A stretch of DNA of 64,000 bases. Source: Cavenderia fasciculata (lineage: Eukaryota; Evosea; Eumycetozoa; Acytosteliales; Cavenderiaceae). The stretch is from NCBI RefSeq assembly GCF_000203815.1, contig NW_004457729.1, forward strand, positions 2,294,674-2,358,673, read 5' to 3'. The translations under genes and the position numbers were made by a program. Of this stretch, positions 1-11,247 are shown piece after piece. Each line of letters starts with the position of its first letter. Position 1 is the first letter of the stretch. Below the pieces are notes generated by a model that saw nothing but the letters and a program-made list of their open reading frames with translations, was not told where the DNA came from and did not search any database.

Positions 1-351
1 ACTGAAGACGTCAAAGCTAGACGACTCAAAGAGGTAATCGATACCTATTACAAATGTATCAGAGAGAAATCAAAGGACGAACTTGGCAAAAAACATCTTG
101 TCCTCGTCGAACGTCAAAGCCGTCGATCAGGTGACCATTTTGTTGGTAGAACAGATTCAAACAAGAAATGTATTGTTCCAATGATCGATGTAACAGATCC
201 AACCAACAACAATGAATCAACACCCATTAAACTTGGTGATTATGTTATGGTTGAAATTATTGATGGTTCAGATATTACTCTACAATGTAAACCATTAATG
301 AAATCAAGTATTAATCATTTTAATAAATATATTAATCAACAACAAATTTAA
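1..351 (+). CDS. CDK5RAP1-type tRNA methylthiotransferase, C-terminal part
   Basis: The reading frame is open from the first base of the window to a TAA at 349-351, giving the last 116 residues of a protein whose start lies outside. The stretch HLVLVERQSRRSGDHFVGR followed by TDSNKKCIVP is the TRAM-domain region of the MiaB/CDK5RAP1 radical-SAM family, where a conserved R-x-G-R-T/N-D-x-N-K motif lies near the C-terminus. Family members add a methylthio group to N6-isopentenyladenosine at position 37 of tRNAs, mainly mitochondrial ones in animals. The iron-sulfur and SAM-binding domains are upstream and not visible, so the assignment to CDK5RAP1 rather than MiaB/CDKAL1 rests on this tail alone. 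It converges on the PPT1 gene, with 52 bp between the stop codons. Confidence 0.7.
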   Translation, partial: TEDVKARRLKEVIDTYYKCIREKSKDELGKKHLVLVERQSRRSGDHFVGRTDSNKKCIVPMIDVTDPTNNNESTPIKLGDYVMVEIIDGSDITLQCKPLMKSSINHFNKYINQQQI

Positions 352-403
352 TCAAAATTAAAAAGAAATTTTATTATTTAATTAAATGATTTATTTAATT
401 AAC

Positions 404-1620
404 TTAATAAAACTCAGCAGTAATAGTATTATTCATGTATGGAATCATGTATTCATAGAACCATTGATCTAGAAAGAAAGAAAGAAATTAAAAATTAATA
501 TGTATATTTGTTGATTTGATTATTTTTTGTTTGTTCGAAAACATACCAGTAAATTGTAAATGATCACCAACACATGGAATTTGAGTTACACGACCTTCAC
601 CATCAAGATATTTCATACCAATCCAATCTTCAGTATAGAGATCAGTTTGTTCCATTGGAATGACAGTCTTGGCTTGACCAAGTTGGTAGAATCCAAACCA
701 TTCAGATTCACGTGGTACAACCATTGTATCTTCGGTGAATTGAACCAAAACAAACTCGTTGAGTGTGATGAGGTTCTTTTTGTAGGTTTCGTTTTTGGTG
801 GGACCTGCATTGTTAATGTCGGCAAGGAATACTGATTTGTCTAGGTACTCTTGATAGTTGATTGGATCTTGCCAGTATTCAGCTTGAACAAGATGTTCTT
901 GAACAAATTCTTCATAGACACCGAGATTCAATAATTCACGGGCCATGTTACAAAGTGTACCGTTGGTACCTGGACATCTTGGCATACCATAGACACCTTG
1001 GTGTTGACCACCGACCGACAACAAGTTGTAGACTGGTGGATCGTTGCAACGCTCGACATAGGCTCTTAGGAATTGTCCACCTTGTGAGAATCCGATAGCA
1101 TTGAATCCGTTGGTCAGGTTTTCATTCTTTTTAAGCATATCACACACCATATCGACCTGTGTATTAACATTCTTAAAGAATCCATTGAATTCATCGTCGG
1201 TAATAGAATCACCAATTTCAATACTATATACAAAGATACCTGGTATCTTTTCTTCAATCATTTGTTTAATTCTTCCCATTCTTTAAAAAAGAAAGGAAGA
1301 ATCAAAATAATAATAATAATAATAATAATTTAAATTAAAAAGTTAATTAATATTTTAATTGATTTAGAAGATAAATAATGAATGTTTTTGGTAGTATACT
1401 TACGAAAAGGGATAACAACAAGTATCACCCATTCCTAAACATTTATAGAATATAGATAGATAGATAGATCTGATTAGTATCTCAAACAGTAATAGATAAT
1501 ATTTAAACACTACTACTACTACTTACCATGCCACATAACTACAGGTCTGATTGCCTCTTGCTGAGCTACACTACAAACAACAAATAATGTTGCCAATGCT
1601 AAAATGATTAATTTCATCAT
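404..1620 (-). CDS. ppt1: Palmitoyl-protein thioesterase 1
   Basis: Four exons (1527-1620, 1404-1434, 547-1280, 404-468) join in frame to give 307 residues, the usual PPT1 length. The protein begins with a signal peptide (MMKLIILALATLFVV) and then VVMWHGMGDTCCYPFS, the oxyanion region of the family. The catalytic triad is visible: Ser about 107 in GFSQGG, Asp about 226 in FTEDTMVVP and His about 282 in VGDHLQFT. PPT1 removes palmitate from S-acylated proteins in the lysosome; N-x-S/T sites such as NLT, NGT and NET fit a glycoprotein. The small 31-nt exon 2 carries the GMGDTCCYPF motif, so its placement is well supported. Loss of the human orthologue causes infantile neuronal ceroid lipofuscinosis. 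Assignment is secure. Confidence 0.93.
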
Positions 1621-1926
1621 CTTCTTTTTATCTCTTTATCTCTTTGTCTATCTATCTATAATTATTAATAACAAAATGAACATCAATCATTCTAACCCAT
1701 TGGTGTGTTCTTGGTTCATCAAACCACCACTACAAAAAAAGATATCCCCTTACAACAAATATTAATTTTTGATAATTGCGGGAATGGATATAAATATCTT
1801 TACAATCGGTAATTAAAAAGTAATCGACTATTCTTTCATCGGTAAATAAATATAATGATTTATTGTATGATTATTCATATTAGATTTGGTTGGATTAGCT
1901 GTAAGATTTATTGTTCAGTGTTATAG
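1621..1926. other. Intergenic, PPT1 5' side / broken gene 3' side
   Basis: AT-rich spacer of about 300 bp holding the promoter of the minus-strand PPT1 gene and the 3' end of the next minus-strand locus. It has TCTATCTATC-type simple repeats near 1640-1665 and short A/T runs. I see no ORF or RNA gene. Confidence 0.4.
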
Positions 1927-4182
1927 TCATAGTTTGACATAATCGGTGATATCTGTGAGAGATCGACATGAATGGATCGAGTTTGTCAACTCTTTACAAC
2001 TTTTACAAACAGTTATCTGATTGGGTCCGACTTGCCAATAAAGGATCAAAGTACCACATTGATAGCATTCCACACCAATGTTAACAACTGATTTTGGTTG
2101 GGTACAGACGTGTAGATCAATGAACGTATCTAGTTGTTCCCAACCATGATAGGTGAAATTTGGTTTGACTAGCTTTGGTAGGTCTATTTCAGTGAATCCA
2201 TCCAAATCGAACCTTGTATTTGGCTCGATTCGACGCATACATTGAGATGTTCCACATATTCCATCGTACGCAAAGTTGTAATTTCGTCTTGAAAACCCAG
2301 GTATTTGGTCCATTAACTCAATATACTGGAATTTATAATGTCGATATAAATACTTGGCTATTCGAAATCTATCTAGTTCAAACAGATGAGGTGATATATA
2401 GTTGGTCCACGAGGACAATGATCGAATAGCACGTAAATGGGTGTATACATGATCTCCATCATATATAAAACATGTACAATCTATATCGGCTTTGAGCATA
2501 TACTCATAGTAGCTTTGAAGTGTAGCTGTGACGATTTGAATGGGACGGTATGGAAAAGCTGTTGGTAGGATCGTCAATGAATAGGTAGTTTTGACAATAT
2601 GGTAACCGCATGGAAGGCATATGGTGATCTCTTTTACCAATTGTTTGATTCTTTCAACTGCACTCTCTTTTGATCCGTTTGTAATGAGAAATAGATCGAT
2701 ATCAGAGTTGAAATATGGGGATGAGGTGGAGTTGTAATGTAGCAGGGTAGAGGTGTACCAATTAGAGGTAGTAGTGGTGGTAGTGGTGGGTTCTGTTGTT
2801 TGATATGATAGGTATTCTTGTATTTGTTTTCTACATTTTGTTGGTCATGTTGAGATTGCCTGTTCCGTAGCCAGATAGGTGTCGTGGTATTCTACAAAAG
2901 ATTCTGATTGATGAGTAAGAGAACCAAGTACAGCTCCACCTGCACACACAACTCGACATCCATCTATTTCACCCCAAGTTACATTTGAAAGAACCGATGA
3001 TGTGAATGAATTAAAACAATCTTTGAAAAGTGCCAGATTGTTGACCATTTGTATGCCGCACCTTGGGTTGAAATTAATGGGGATTGGTGATTGGTACAAC
3101 TTGATCAAAGGATTACATTCATCCTTTTCCATCATCAGGTCAGTTTCAAACGACGATTCACTGACAAGTGAGTAGTTTCGACTTCTTATTTCAATGGTGT
3201 GCAACAGATCGTTGTTAAAAATACCGTTAAGATTTAAACATGGTGTTTGATTGAGGTCTTTGTTTTCACAATAATGTATATCTTCAATATATTTGGTGTA
3301 TTTGTAAATGGCAGGGATATGGGTGTACTTTACATAGGACATGATGAATTTGAGATTGGAGCGATGTCGATATTTTGTGGCAAGATCAACAATCTCATCT
3401 ATTAGTATGCTCCGTTTGTGGAAATATTCTGTTGGGTCACATACTCCAATCAAATCTTCTACCTTGTTTTGAAGTGACATGGCAATAGCTGCTGCGCACT
3501 GACTATCCATCGGAATCAGTGGCACTGCCCTACTACTATAAGAGCATGGCCATAAATAATCTGTCAAATTCCAGTTGGCTTGATAGTATTGAGTGATCAG
3601 CGTACTTCGACAGATAAAAGGCATCGTCGATGCGGAGGCAGAAGTGGCCGACCATAATTCTATAATAGTACATTGCGATCAAGAGACCAAATTTGAATAA
3701 ATGGATCTATTGTGCCTTTAAATTGGAGGGGTTGAGGTTGAGGTTGAGGTTGTTCTTTGGGGCTGATGATATCAGTTGGAGTGTTTTGTATAACCATTTC
3801 TATTTCTATTTCCTCAACAATAGTAGTGTCTTGAAGTTGTAAATCGAGGTATCTCGTTTTTTCCCATAGTCCACCATTTGATCGATTTTGATTTAAACAT
3901 CTAAGAAAATTATTTATATTATATTTATAAATATTTGTTAAAATTATATGATGATGATGATGATGATGATACTATATAATATTATATAAACTATTTTTTC
4001 TAAAATAAATACATACTTTGTTTTTTGTTTTAATATCTTTTTCTTTTCTTTTTTTAATTTGTTTCTACATAGCTTTTTTGTCGTGGTTGTCTTTACCGAT
4101 GTCCTGTCATGACGGTAGTGATATAGATCGTGATAATCGTCCAATCATCATCATCATCACCAAAGTCTTGATAATGCGTCAT
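1927..4182 (-). pseudogene. Broken nucleotidyltransferase-like dictyostelid family gene
   Basis: The minus strand reads as one gene with lesions. A first exon at 4097-4182 (ATG 4182) splices in frame to an exon beginning at 3900. That frame runs through PFIQIWSLDRNVLL and ends at a TAG near 3662; the homologous continuation (ELWSATSAS then MPFICRST) is in another frame. It then stays open through CRVVCAGGAVLGSL until an in-frame TGA at 2845-2847, and continues in the same frame through NSDIDLFLIT, FPYRPIQIVTA and ADIDCTCFIYDG to TGA 1927. The G-G ... S-D-I-D pair resembles a nucleotidyltransferase fold, and the whole matches a large amoebal family often annotated as ankyrin-associated. One frameshift plus one nonsense codon point to a pseudogene; sequencing errors or unusual splicing are the alternatives. 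Function unknown. Confidence 0.6.
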
Positions 4183-5019
4183 TATATATTAATTTGATCA
4201 ATGATGAGAAATATAACAAATGATGATGATGATGATGATGATGACGATGATTATTGAGCCATCCATCCTCTGTCTGGATTCTTGATCAAGAAAAAAAAGG
4301 TATGACCATGTCTCACACTTTGGAAACTTGGATGACGATGCAATACCCTTTAGCTTTCATCGATAACAGATCTGAGACAACCCAAGGAATTGAACCAAAG
4401 TAACTACCTTTTAGTTATCATCAGTATATTTTGAGGACTATCCTAGCTAGATATAGAATGCGGTTTGTTAGTCTTTTAGATATCTTTAAAGAGATCGGTT
4501 ACACTTTCTCATACTTTTGTTTTGCGATACTTCCGATAACTCTAACAACAAAGTAGTATGGATGTAGATTGAGTCGTTCATAATATTATCTTGTGCATTC
4601 CTCCAACATGCATCCTGTTTCTTTTTGGTTCATCATCCAACAACAATAGTCTATAGTACACGCTAGCGTAGAACTATAGTCAATATTCCCTATTTGTTCT
4701 TTGTTGATCGATCGATGATAGTAGTATGTAAACAAATACAATACTGATTATACAACTGGGAGCAGACGTAAGTTCTAAATCTTGTTGAAAATTCGATGCT
4801 TCAGATTCATACAAATAATGGTTCGGTTTAAAAGTTACGTAGACAAATATACATGTTTTTTTTTTGGTCTATTAAAATGTTATAAATTAAAAATATCTTT
4901 ATTTATTATTTAATATTTATATAATATAATATAATAATTTTTGTTGTTAAAACTATATTATTTACTTTTACTTTTACTTTTTTTTTTTTTTTTTTTGGTT
5001 ATTATTATTATTATTATTA
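4183..5019. other. Intergenic, 0.84 kb, unassigned
   Basis: No protein gene is apparent. The left end is an ATG/CAT trinucleotide tract (4223-4250) and the right end is a poly-T/TTA tract (4975-5025), the 3' end of the ChAPs gene. The middle part, 4260-4850, is less AT-rich than the flanks, lacks long homopolymers and holds one strong hairpin (4649-4681). It could host a non-coding RNA, but I recognise no snRNA, snoRNA or tRNA signature. Confidence 0.35.
4649..4681. repeat. Imperfect 33-nt inverted repeat
   Basis: The arms GTCTATAGT and ACTATAGTC surround ACGCTAGCGT, itself a perfect 10-bp palindrome. The transcript of either strand would fold into a long hairpin with a small internal loop. 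It sits in an ORF-free stretch. Role unknown. Confidence 0.6.
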
Positions 5020-7793
5020 TTATTTATCAAAACCCATTGATCTCCATTTTACACTATCTAAATAAAGACTACCAATGATTGGTGAAAGATCAGAGATACT
5101 TGAATGAATATTTCTAACTTTTTGGAGTCCAAATTGGGCAATCAGATCTAGTACACACTTTTGAACGATTGGATTAATATCTACGGCCTTGACCTTGTCA
5201 GTATAGTACTTTGACAGTGTCGATGATGAGATGAGACAGTTTCTAATGTCCCCAACCCTACAAAATATTCTAGTGAGTCCAGAGAGTGCTTTTGAACTAA
5301 ACTTGTCATGTTGGACGAGTATGAATAGTTTTTCAGATTCTGATAAATCACCAAGTCTAAATGATAGTTGACCTAGACGGACCCAGTCTGCAAAGGTTCT
5401 GGTTGCGTTGACGTGTTTGAGATCTTTGACATTTCCACTGTCAATCATGGTTCTCTTGGTTTGAGACTCGTCTTTCCAAGATTGGTATGCCTTTACATCT
5501 TGAAAGAGGGCGTGGAATCCAAGCTCGACATTTCTACGAATCTCGACAACTGGCAATCTTGCCTTGAAATTTGGTGTTTCAATCTCTACAAACTCTCTAG
5601 TTGCCTCCTCTTTGGTTGATTCCAATCCATAATCTTTGATAAATGGTTCCAATACTAATCTAAGTGATTCAATCTCTGATGTTTGTAATGATTCTTGATC
5701 AAATACTTTTAATTTTCTTGGTTCTTTTGGTAATACTACTTCTACTGTAGTTGTAGCGGTAGCAGTAGATTCAGAAGTTGGTTCAGTGGAAGAGACTGTT
5801 GATTTCTCTTCTCCCTCTCCCTCTTGTTTTGATTGATCTTTGTTTTCTTCTTCTACTTGTTCTGTTTTGTTGAGATTTACATTCTTTAGATCTTCACTTA
5901 AATCAACATCCTCTACCTTTTCACTACCTTCTGATTGTACATCATCTTCATCATTCCACAAACCTTCCTCTACCTTTGGTGATTTTAAATTTTCAGTTGC
6001 TTTTGGTCTATTAATTGGTGAAGAAGTGTTGTGTCCATCCTTGGATGAATCTTTTGATGGAGATGAAGATGATGAAGGAGAAGTAGTAGTTTGAGGTTGG
6101 TGATTTTCATTATTGCTATTTACAGTGTTGGTTGATGTTTGTTGTTGTTGTTGTTGACTATGTGGTGGTGAGGAGGATGAAGATTGAATAATACTATTAT
6201 TTAAAGAAGAATTTGATTTAATAGTTTGTCTTCCTCTAGCTGTTTGTGCAAGTTGATCGAGAGCTTTTGTTTTTCTCTCGGCCAATTCCAACCATCCAAC
6301 ATTTCTGTACATTCCAACCAACATGTTAAATATTTCAAGTGATTCTCCATGCAAGGAAACTGATGTCAATCTCTTTAAAAAGTCGTCACCTGGCTCTTCA
6401 TCAAATTCAATCTCTTCATCCTCCAATACAGTCAACATGTTTGGATGTTCTGGAGGCGGTGTAACACGTGCATATTTACTTTTACCAATTGTATCTGTCA
6501 ATGTATCAGTTTTTAAATATGGTGCATTATTTAAAAATATTAATGACTATATAAATAAAAAGAAATAAAGTTAATTAATTTATCAATTCACAAATATCTA
6601 TCTACTAATATATATATATATAATTTAATTTACCCATTCAATTTGACCCATTTGAGATAATAGATTAGCAGCAATTTTCCAATGTCTGACTATTTGAGGT
6701 TTGAGAGAGATTGATTTCAAAGCATATTTGAGTGCTTTGACGAGGATGTCTGGTTTTGGCGTAGATGATTGTGATTGGTTGTTTGGAGAGGATGAAGTAT
6801 GCTCTTGCTTTTTATGGAGCATCAAGAGACAGTCTGCGTATTCCATGAGGATAGAGGTTGACTCTGGACATTTGTGGAGTGCTTGGTCGAGCAGAGCAAA
6901 TGCCTGTGTTGGTTGATTCAAGTGCATCATGGCACGAGCAACAATCGTAGAGATGGATGATTCAGTGGCTATAAACTCACTGAAAAAGGATACTATCACC
7001 TCGTACCTATTTCTAGAGTTGAAATAATTGACCAATGATTCCACCAATATGTTATTACTATCATCAACCTCGAATCCTTCTGGATCTGGTTGTTGTTTAA
7101 TATCTACATATTCTCCATCATGTGCTCCTAATTTTCTTCCTATAAAATAAACAAAATTAAATTAATAAAAGAAAACAGTTAAAATAATTAATTATTTCTT
7201 TCTTTTTAATTACCTTGCCAAAAATGTTGAGAACAAAGTTGAAGAAAATTAGATTCTTCATCAGCAGATTGAAGACATGGAAGTATTTTCAATGGACGAA
7301 GGAATGCAGGTTGATCAGAGACTGAGCGAAGTACCGACGATATATAAGTTTCCTTCCAAAAAGATTCTTCGACTGGGTTTCGTTCTCCGTTGGCACCGAC
7401 ACTGTAGACGGTTGGTTGCGAGTTGTTTATACCCAGCTCCACGTGTATATCCATCTTTTGAAACGAGTTGTAGATACAAAAATGACATCCTTCTATTTTG
7501 TAGGTACCTCTTCCAAAGCCAGTCGATTTTTCCTGATTCTCGATGAGTGTGCCGAGATAGACTGCTATGCTCGACGTTGACGATGTGTCTAGTCCCGACA
7601 CCCAATGATAGGAGCTGTAGGTGGTAGCCTTTAGTCCGGGGACAAACTTGGGTGGTTCATATGACTTGACCAACACACAAAGGTCGGGTGGTCCCAAACC
7701 TGTAAAGTGAGGAAGTGCCTTTTGTCTATCCTCCAATACCTGTCCATACAATTGTTCTACCTTTTCTTGAATATCATAAATAAATTCTCCCAT
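5020..7793 (-). CDS. ChAPs-family protein (Chs5-Arf1-binding, exomer-like)
   Basis: Three exons (7214-7793, 6634-7139, 5020-6546) join in frame to 870 residues; TAA at 5020-5022. The N-terminal 190 residues carry YHWVSGLDTSS, SIAVYLGTL and the IYNSFQKMDIHVEL stretch, matching the N-terminal domain of the ChAPs family (yeast Bch1, Bud7, Bch2, Chs6). The middle and end contain TPR-like helices (TQAFALLDQALHKCP; FADWVRLGQLSFRLGD). In yeast these proteins form exomer with Chs5 and Arf1 at the trans-Golgi and sort cargo to the plasma membrane. Between the TPR parts lies a 170-residue low-complexity insert rich in Ser, Gln, Asn and acidic residues (about residues 465-640). Family assignment is by motif memory; a generic TPR protein is the alternative. 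It shares a 1.1-kb promoter region with the LRR-phosphatase. Confidence 0.7.
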
Positions 7794-8911
7794 TGTTGAT
7801 ATATAAAAGATAAGAGAGGTGGTAGGTATAATGTATGAATGATATAAACACCGGTTGTTATTGTTGTCTTATAATACTACTCTTATTATTATTATTATGT
7901 TAATGTTGTTGTCTGTTGTTTGCAATGGTAATAATAATAATAATATACGTATTTCTGTCAACTATCTCTTTCTTTTCTTTCTTTGTCTCTTTTACTTTTT
8001 TTTAATTAATTTATTAATTTTTGTTTGTTGTCAACAAGCGAATGCAATATAATATAATTATTTAATTTAATTTTTTCAATGAGAGTGCCATGATCTCATG
8101 AGCGCGAAGAACGAAGTGTGTGGTCACATTTGATGAAATTAATTTATTTATTATTTTCTTTTTTGAAACACAAAGAAGAAGAAGAAGGAGAAGGGGAGGG
8201 AGGGGTCATGATTACGATATTTAAATAAGATTTATAGTTTAGTTGGTTGTCTGATTAACTACACATATATATATATAGAGATACACATATGTTCAAAACA
8301 ATAAACCAAACATCGATGACATCACTCTACATATGTTTGATGGTTTAATATATATACATCCTACTTTTGAAAACCCAAAAACCCATCCTTTCTCTCTTCC
8401 CTCCCTCGAAAATTAGTCAAATCTGATTTTTGATTTATATGTGATGGGTTGTCTCTCTATCCCTTTTGTTTTAAAAAAGGAAGATCAAATTGTGATCAAA
8501 ATTTTAAAACAAATATATATTTTATTTATCATCCTATCTATCTATCTATCTATCTATCTGTATATAATTATATATAATATTTAACAATAACAAAAGGATT
8601 CTAATAATCGATCCCTTGATAAAAGATATCTTTTAAAAAAACTTTTACTTTTTTTTAATTTTCTTTGGCCTACCTTGTTGTAACCTCGACAAAGGAAGGA
8701 AATCTCTTTCTCTCTCTTTTGTTATTATTAGAATAGTCGTAGTAGTAGATTATAGTTATTATAGTAATATTCATTCATTCAAACGAACAAACTTACGACA
8801 GTCTCGTTCTCACACAACAACAACCCTCAGCAACAACATCGCAGACAAGGGAGGGAAACGTTCAAAACAACTTTTATCACTTAAGACGTACTCAATTTGA
8901 TCGCGATTATT
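7794..8911. other. Divergent promoter region, 1.1 kb
   Basis: Lies between two divergently transcribed genes (ChAPs-like, minus; LRR-phosphatase, plus). It has TTATTATTATTA and TCTATC repeats, TATATATA stretches near 8260 and 8340, T-runs, and a less AT-rich 5' leader at 8750-8900 that is probably the phosphatase 5' UTR. The short open frame at 7855-8052 is low-complexity and not supported. Confidence 0.4.
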
Positions 8912-10223
8912 ATGTTAAAAAGGTTATCATCTATTCTGAGGAGTTCAAAAGACGGCGGACAAAAGATGGGAAGTGGGTCATCCAAAGGTGACACTATACA
9001 ACAAAAGATTACAAAGACGCCACACAACAACTCGCATCAATCATATGACGATGGAGAGATCTTGAGTGGACACAGTAAAGAATCTCGTTTCTACAAACCG
9101 ATCGAGTACAAGTCTGGCGAGACTGTCTATGTATCGTTACACGCCAATTTTGACGATCTACCAACCAGTCTCTTTGTAGGAGGCACCGAAAAGATCCAAC
9201 CATTCGATCTCGTCGAGAATCCACATCTCACAGCACTTATATTGGACTTTAACAGAATCGCCGTCATCCCAGACACTATTACGCTCTTTCCCAACCTCAA
9301 AGAATTATCGTTGGGTTCCAATCTCATCCAAGTCGTACCCGAATCTATTTTGCAACTAAAGAACCTCGAAATCTTTCAAATCGGTCTCAACCCACTCAAA
9401 GAATTCCCAATCATCCTATGTCAACTGACATCATTAAAATCACTTCATCTTGAAACAAATCAACTCAAAGTTGATTCAATACCAAAAGATATTGAAAATT
9501 TAATTAATTTAAAGGTAAATCAAAATAATCAATCAAATCAAATCAAATCAAGATATTTATTGACTGTTTCTTTTTGATTTATATATATCTTTTAGAATTT
9601 ATCATTGATGGGTAATTCATTTATAAATGCACCAGAATATTTACCAAATTTATTGGAAACGTTAAATCTATCATCAAATGATATGACGAATTGTATTTTA
9701 TCAACTAGTATTATAAACTCGATTGGTGAGACTTTGACAACTATCAATTTGTCAGAGAACCAATTGACAGAGATTGACCCGTCACTAGGTCACCTGGTCA
9801 ACCTCAAAAACCTTGTACTCGGGTGCAACCACATCAAGGCAATCCCAGGTGACCTACTCAAAAAGTGGAAGTGCCTAGAAACTCTTACCATCCCACACAA
9901 TGACCTCTCTGAACTACCACCCGAGATTTTAGAATGTAAAACACTCTCAGTCATTGATGTTCGTGGTAATCGATTTGCTCATGTTCGTAGTATGCCTAGA
10001 ACAGTGTCATCCTATTCAACATTTAAGCTACAAGATTTCATTGACAAGGTTCAATTACAATTATATCATTTAACAAATATGACTACAAATGAATTATTAG
10101 GTGTTGTTGATAATTCAACAAATACAACAAATTCAACTAATACAACAACAACTACGACAACAACCTCAACAATTATAGATACAGAGAATAGTGATAATAA
10201 TATAATTAATATTAATGATATTG

Positions 10224-10284
<61 letters not shown>

Positions 10285-11030
10285 AAACAACGAGAATAAT
10301 GATAATAATGATAATGATAATGATACCACCGCCACTAATAATAATAATGATAATACCACCGCTACTACTACTCCAACTACTACTACCACCGCCGCCACCG
10401 CCACCCCCACCCCAACAACAACTACAACTACTAGTACAAATAATAATAATAATAATAATAGTGAAAATGAGAAATCACCAATTATTGTTTGGCAATCAAT
10501 TTATCCAGATTTAATCATTGATGGACTTTATCTTGGTTGTAGAGAATGTTCAATCCATAAATCATGGTTAAAAGATAATAATGTAACTCATATTCTATCA
10601 GTTGCTAATTTAAAACCACTTTATCCAAATGTATGTAAAAAAAAGTAAAATTAGTCTAAATCAAAAGTGTTTCTTTTTTTAATTAATCAATCAATGTTTT
10701 TTTCTTTTTCTTTAGATATTCACATATAAAGTAATTGATATTGAAGATGTAGATTATGCAAATTTGGCAGAATATTTTGAAGAATGTATTCAATTTATTG
10801 ATGAAGCAAGAAAGGCTGGTGGAGGTGTAATAGTACATTGTAGAGCTGGTGTATCTAGATCTGCAACGATCATTATCGCCTATTTAATGAAAATACAGAA
10901 ATTAAATTATAAAGATGCATTTGGATTTACTGCAACTCAAAGACCAAGAATTTGTCCAAACAATGGATTCCGTAGACAATTACAACAATTTGAAAAAGAA
11001 TTGGGATTTTCTCCATCTTCTCAAGAATAA
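8912..11030 (+). CDS. MAP kinase phosphatase with leucine-rich repeats (MPL type)
   Basis: Three exons (8912-9514, 9596-10630, 10716-11030) join in phase 0 to 650 residues. Residues about 105-345 are leucine-rich repeats (LTALILDFNRIAVIPDTI; LKELSLGSNLIQVVPESI). A 130-residue Asn/Thr/Asp run follows, then a dual-specificity phosphatase domain from about 505: IIDGLYLGCRE, VTHILSVANL, an acidic DIEDVDY loop and the P-loop VHCRAGVSRSAT with catalytic Cys about 588. This order of domains is that of D. discoideum MPL1, MPL2 and MPL3, which dephosphorylate MAP kinases during chemotaxis and folate signalling. I cannot tell which paralogue it is. Two starts are possible: ATG 8912 and ATG 8966; the second would give MGSGSSKG, a good N-myristoylation sequence. 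Confidence 0.9.
10228..10290 (+). repeat. AAT trinucleotide tract coding poly-Asn
   Basis: A run of AAT/GAT codons inside the LRR-phosphatase linker that encodes Asn with occasional Asp and Thr. Such tracts are common in dictyostelid coding regions. The antisense frame gives a spurious Leu/Val-rich ORF. Confidence 0.85.
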
Positions 11031-11247
11031 TTAAATCAAGTATAATAATTTTAAAATCAATGAATGAATCAATGCACAACAACAACAAATAATTAAATGT
11101 ACAAATACACAAACAACAAAAATCAAATTCAAATTGTACTAACGCGAAATTTAAAATAAAGTTAAATAGATAAAAAGATAGATAGTTATCTTTTTCTATT
11201 TTTAATAATAATACAAATATATTTATTTAATTAAATTATTAATTATT

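Noticed and set aside
3655-3670. 12-bp GT...AG microintron (GTACTATTATAG) that might explain the frameshift
   Set aside because: Removal leaves the wrong frame (the conserved ELWSATSAS frame is not restored) and 12 bp is too short to splice.
4385-4415. tRNA-like T-loop (GGTTCAATTCC on the minus strand)
   Set aside because: The flanking bases do not form the T-stem, and there is no matching acceptor, D-arm or anticodon arm.
6501-6546. ChAPs exon 3 as a separate gene starting near 6501
   Set aside because: No ATG there; the splice from 6634 to 6546 keeps the frame (QIEW then SLIFLNN).
10066-10410. Long minus-strand Val/Leu/Ser-rich ORF
   Set aside because: Exact antisense of the Asn/Thr/Asp run in the LRR-phosphatase; a by-product of AAT/ACT repeats.
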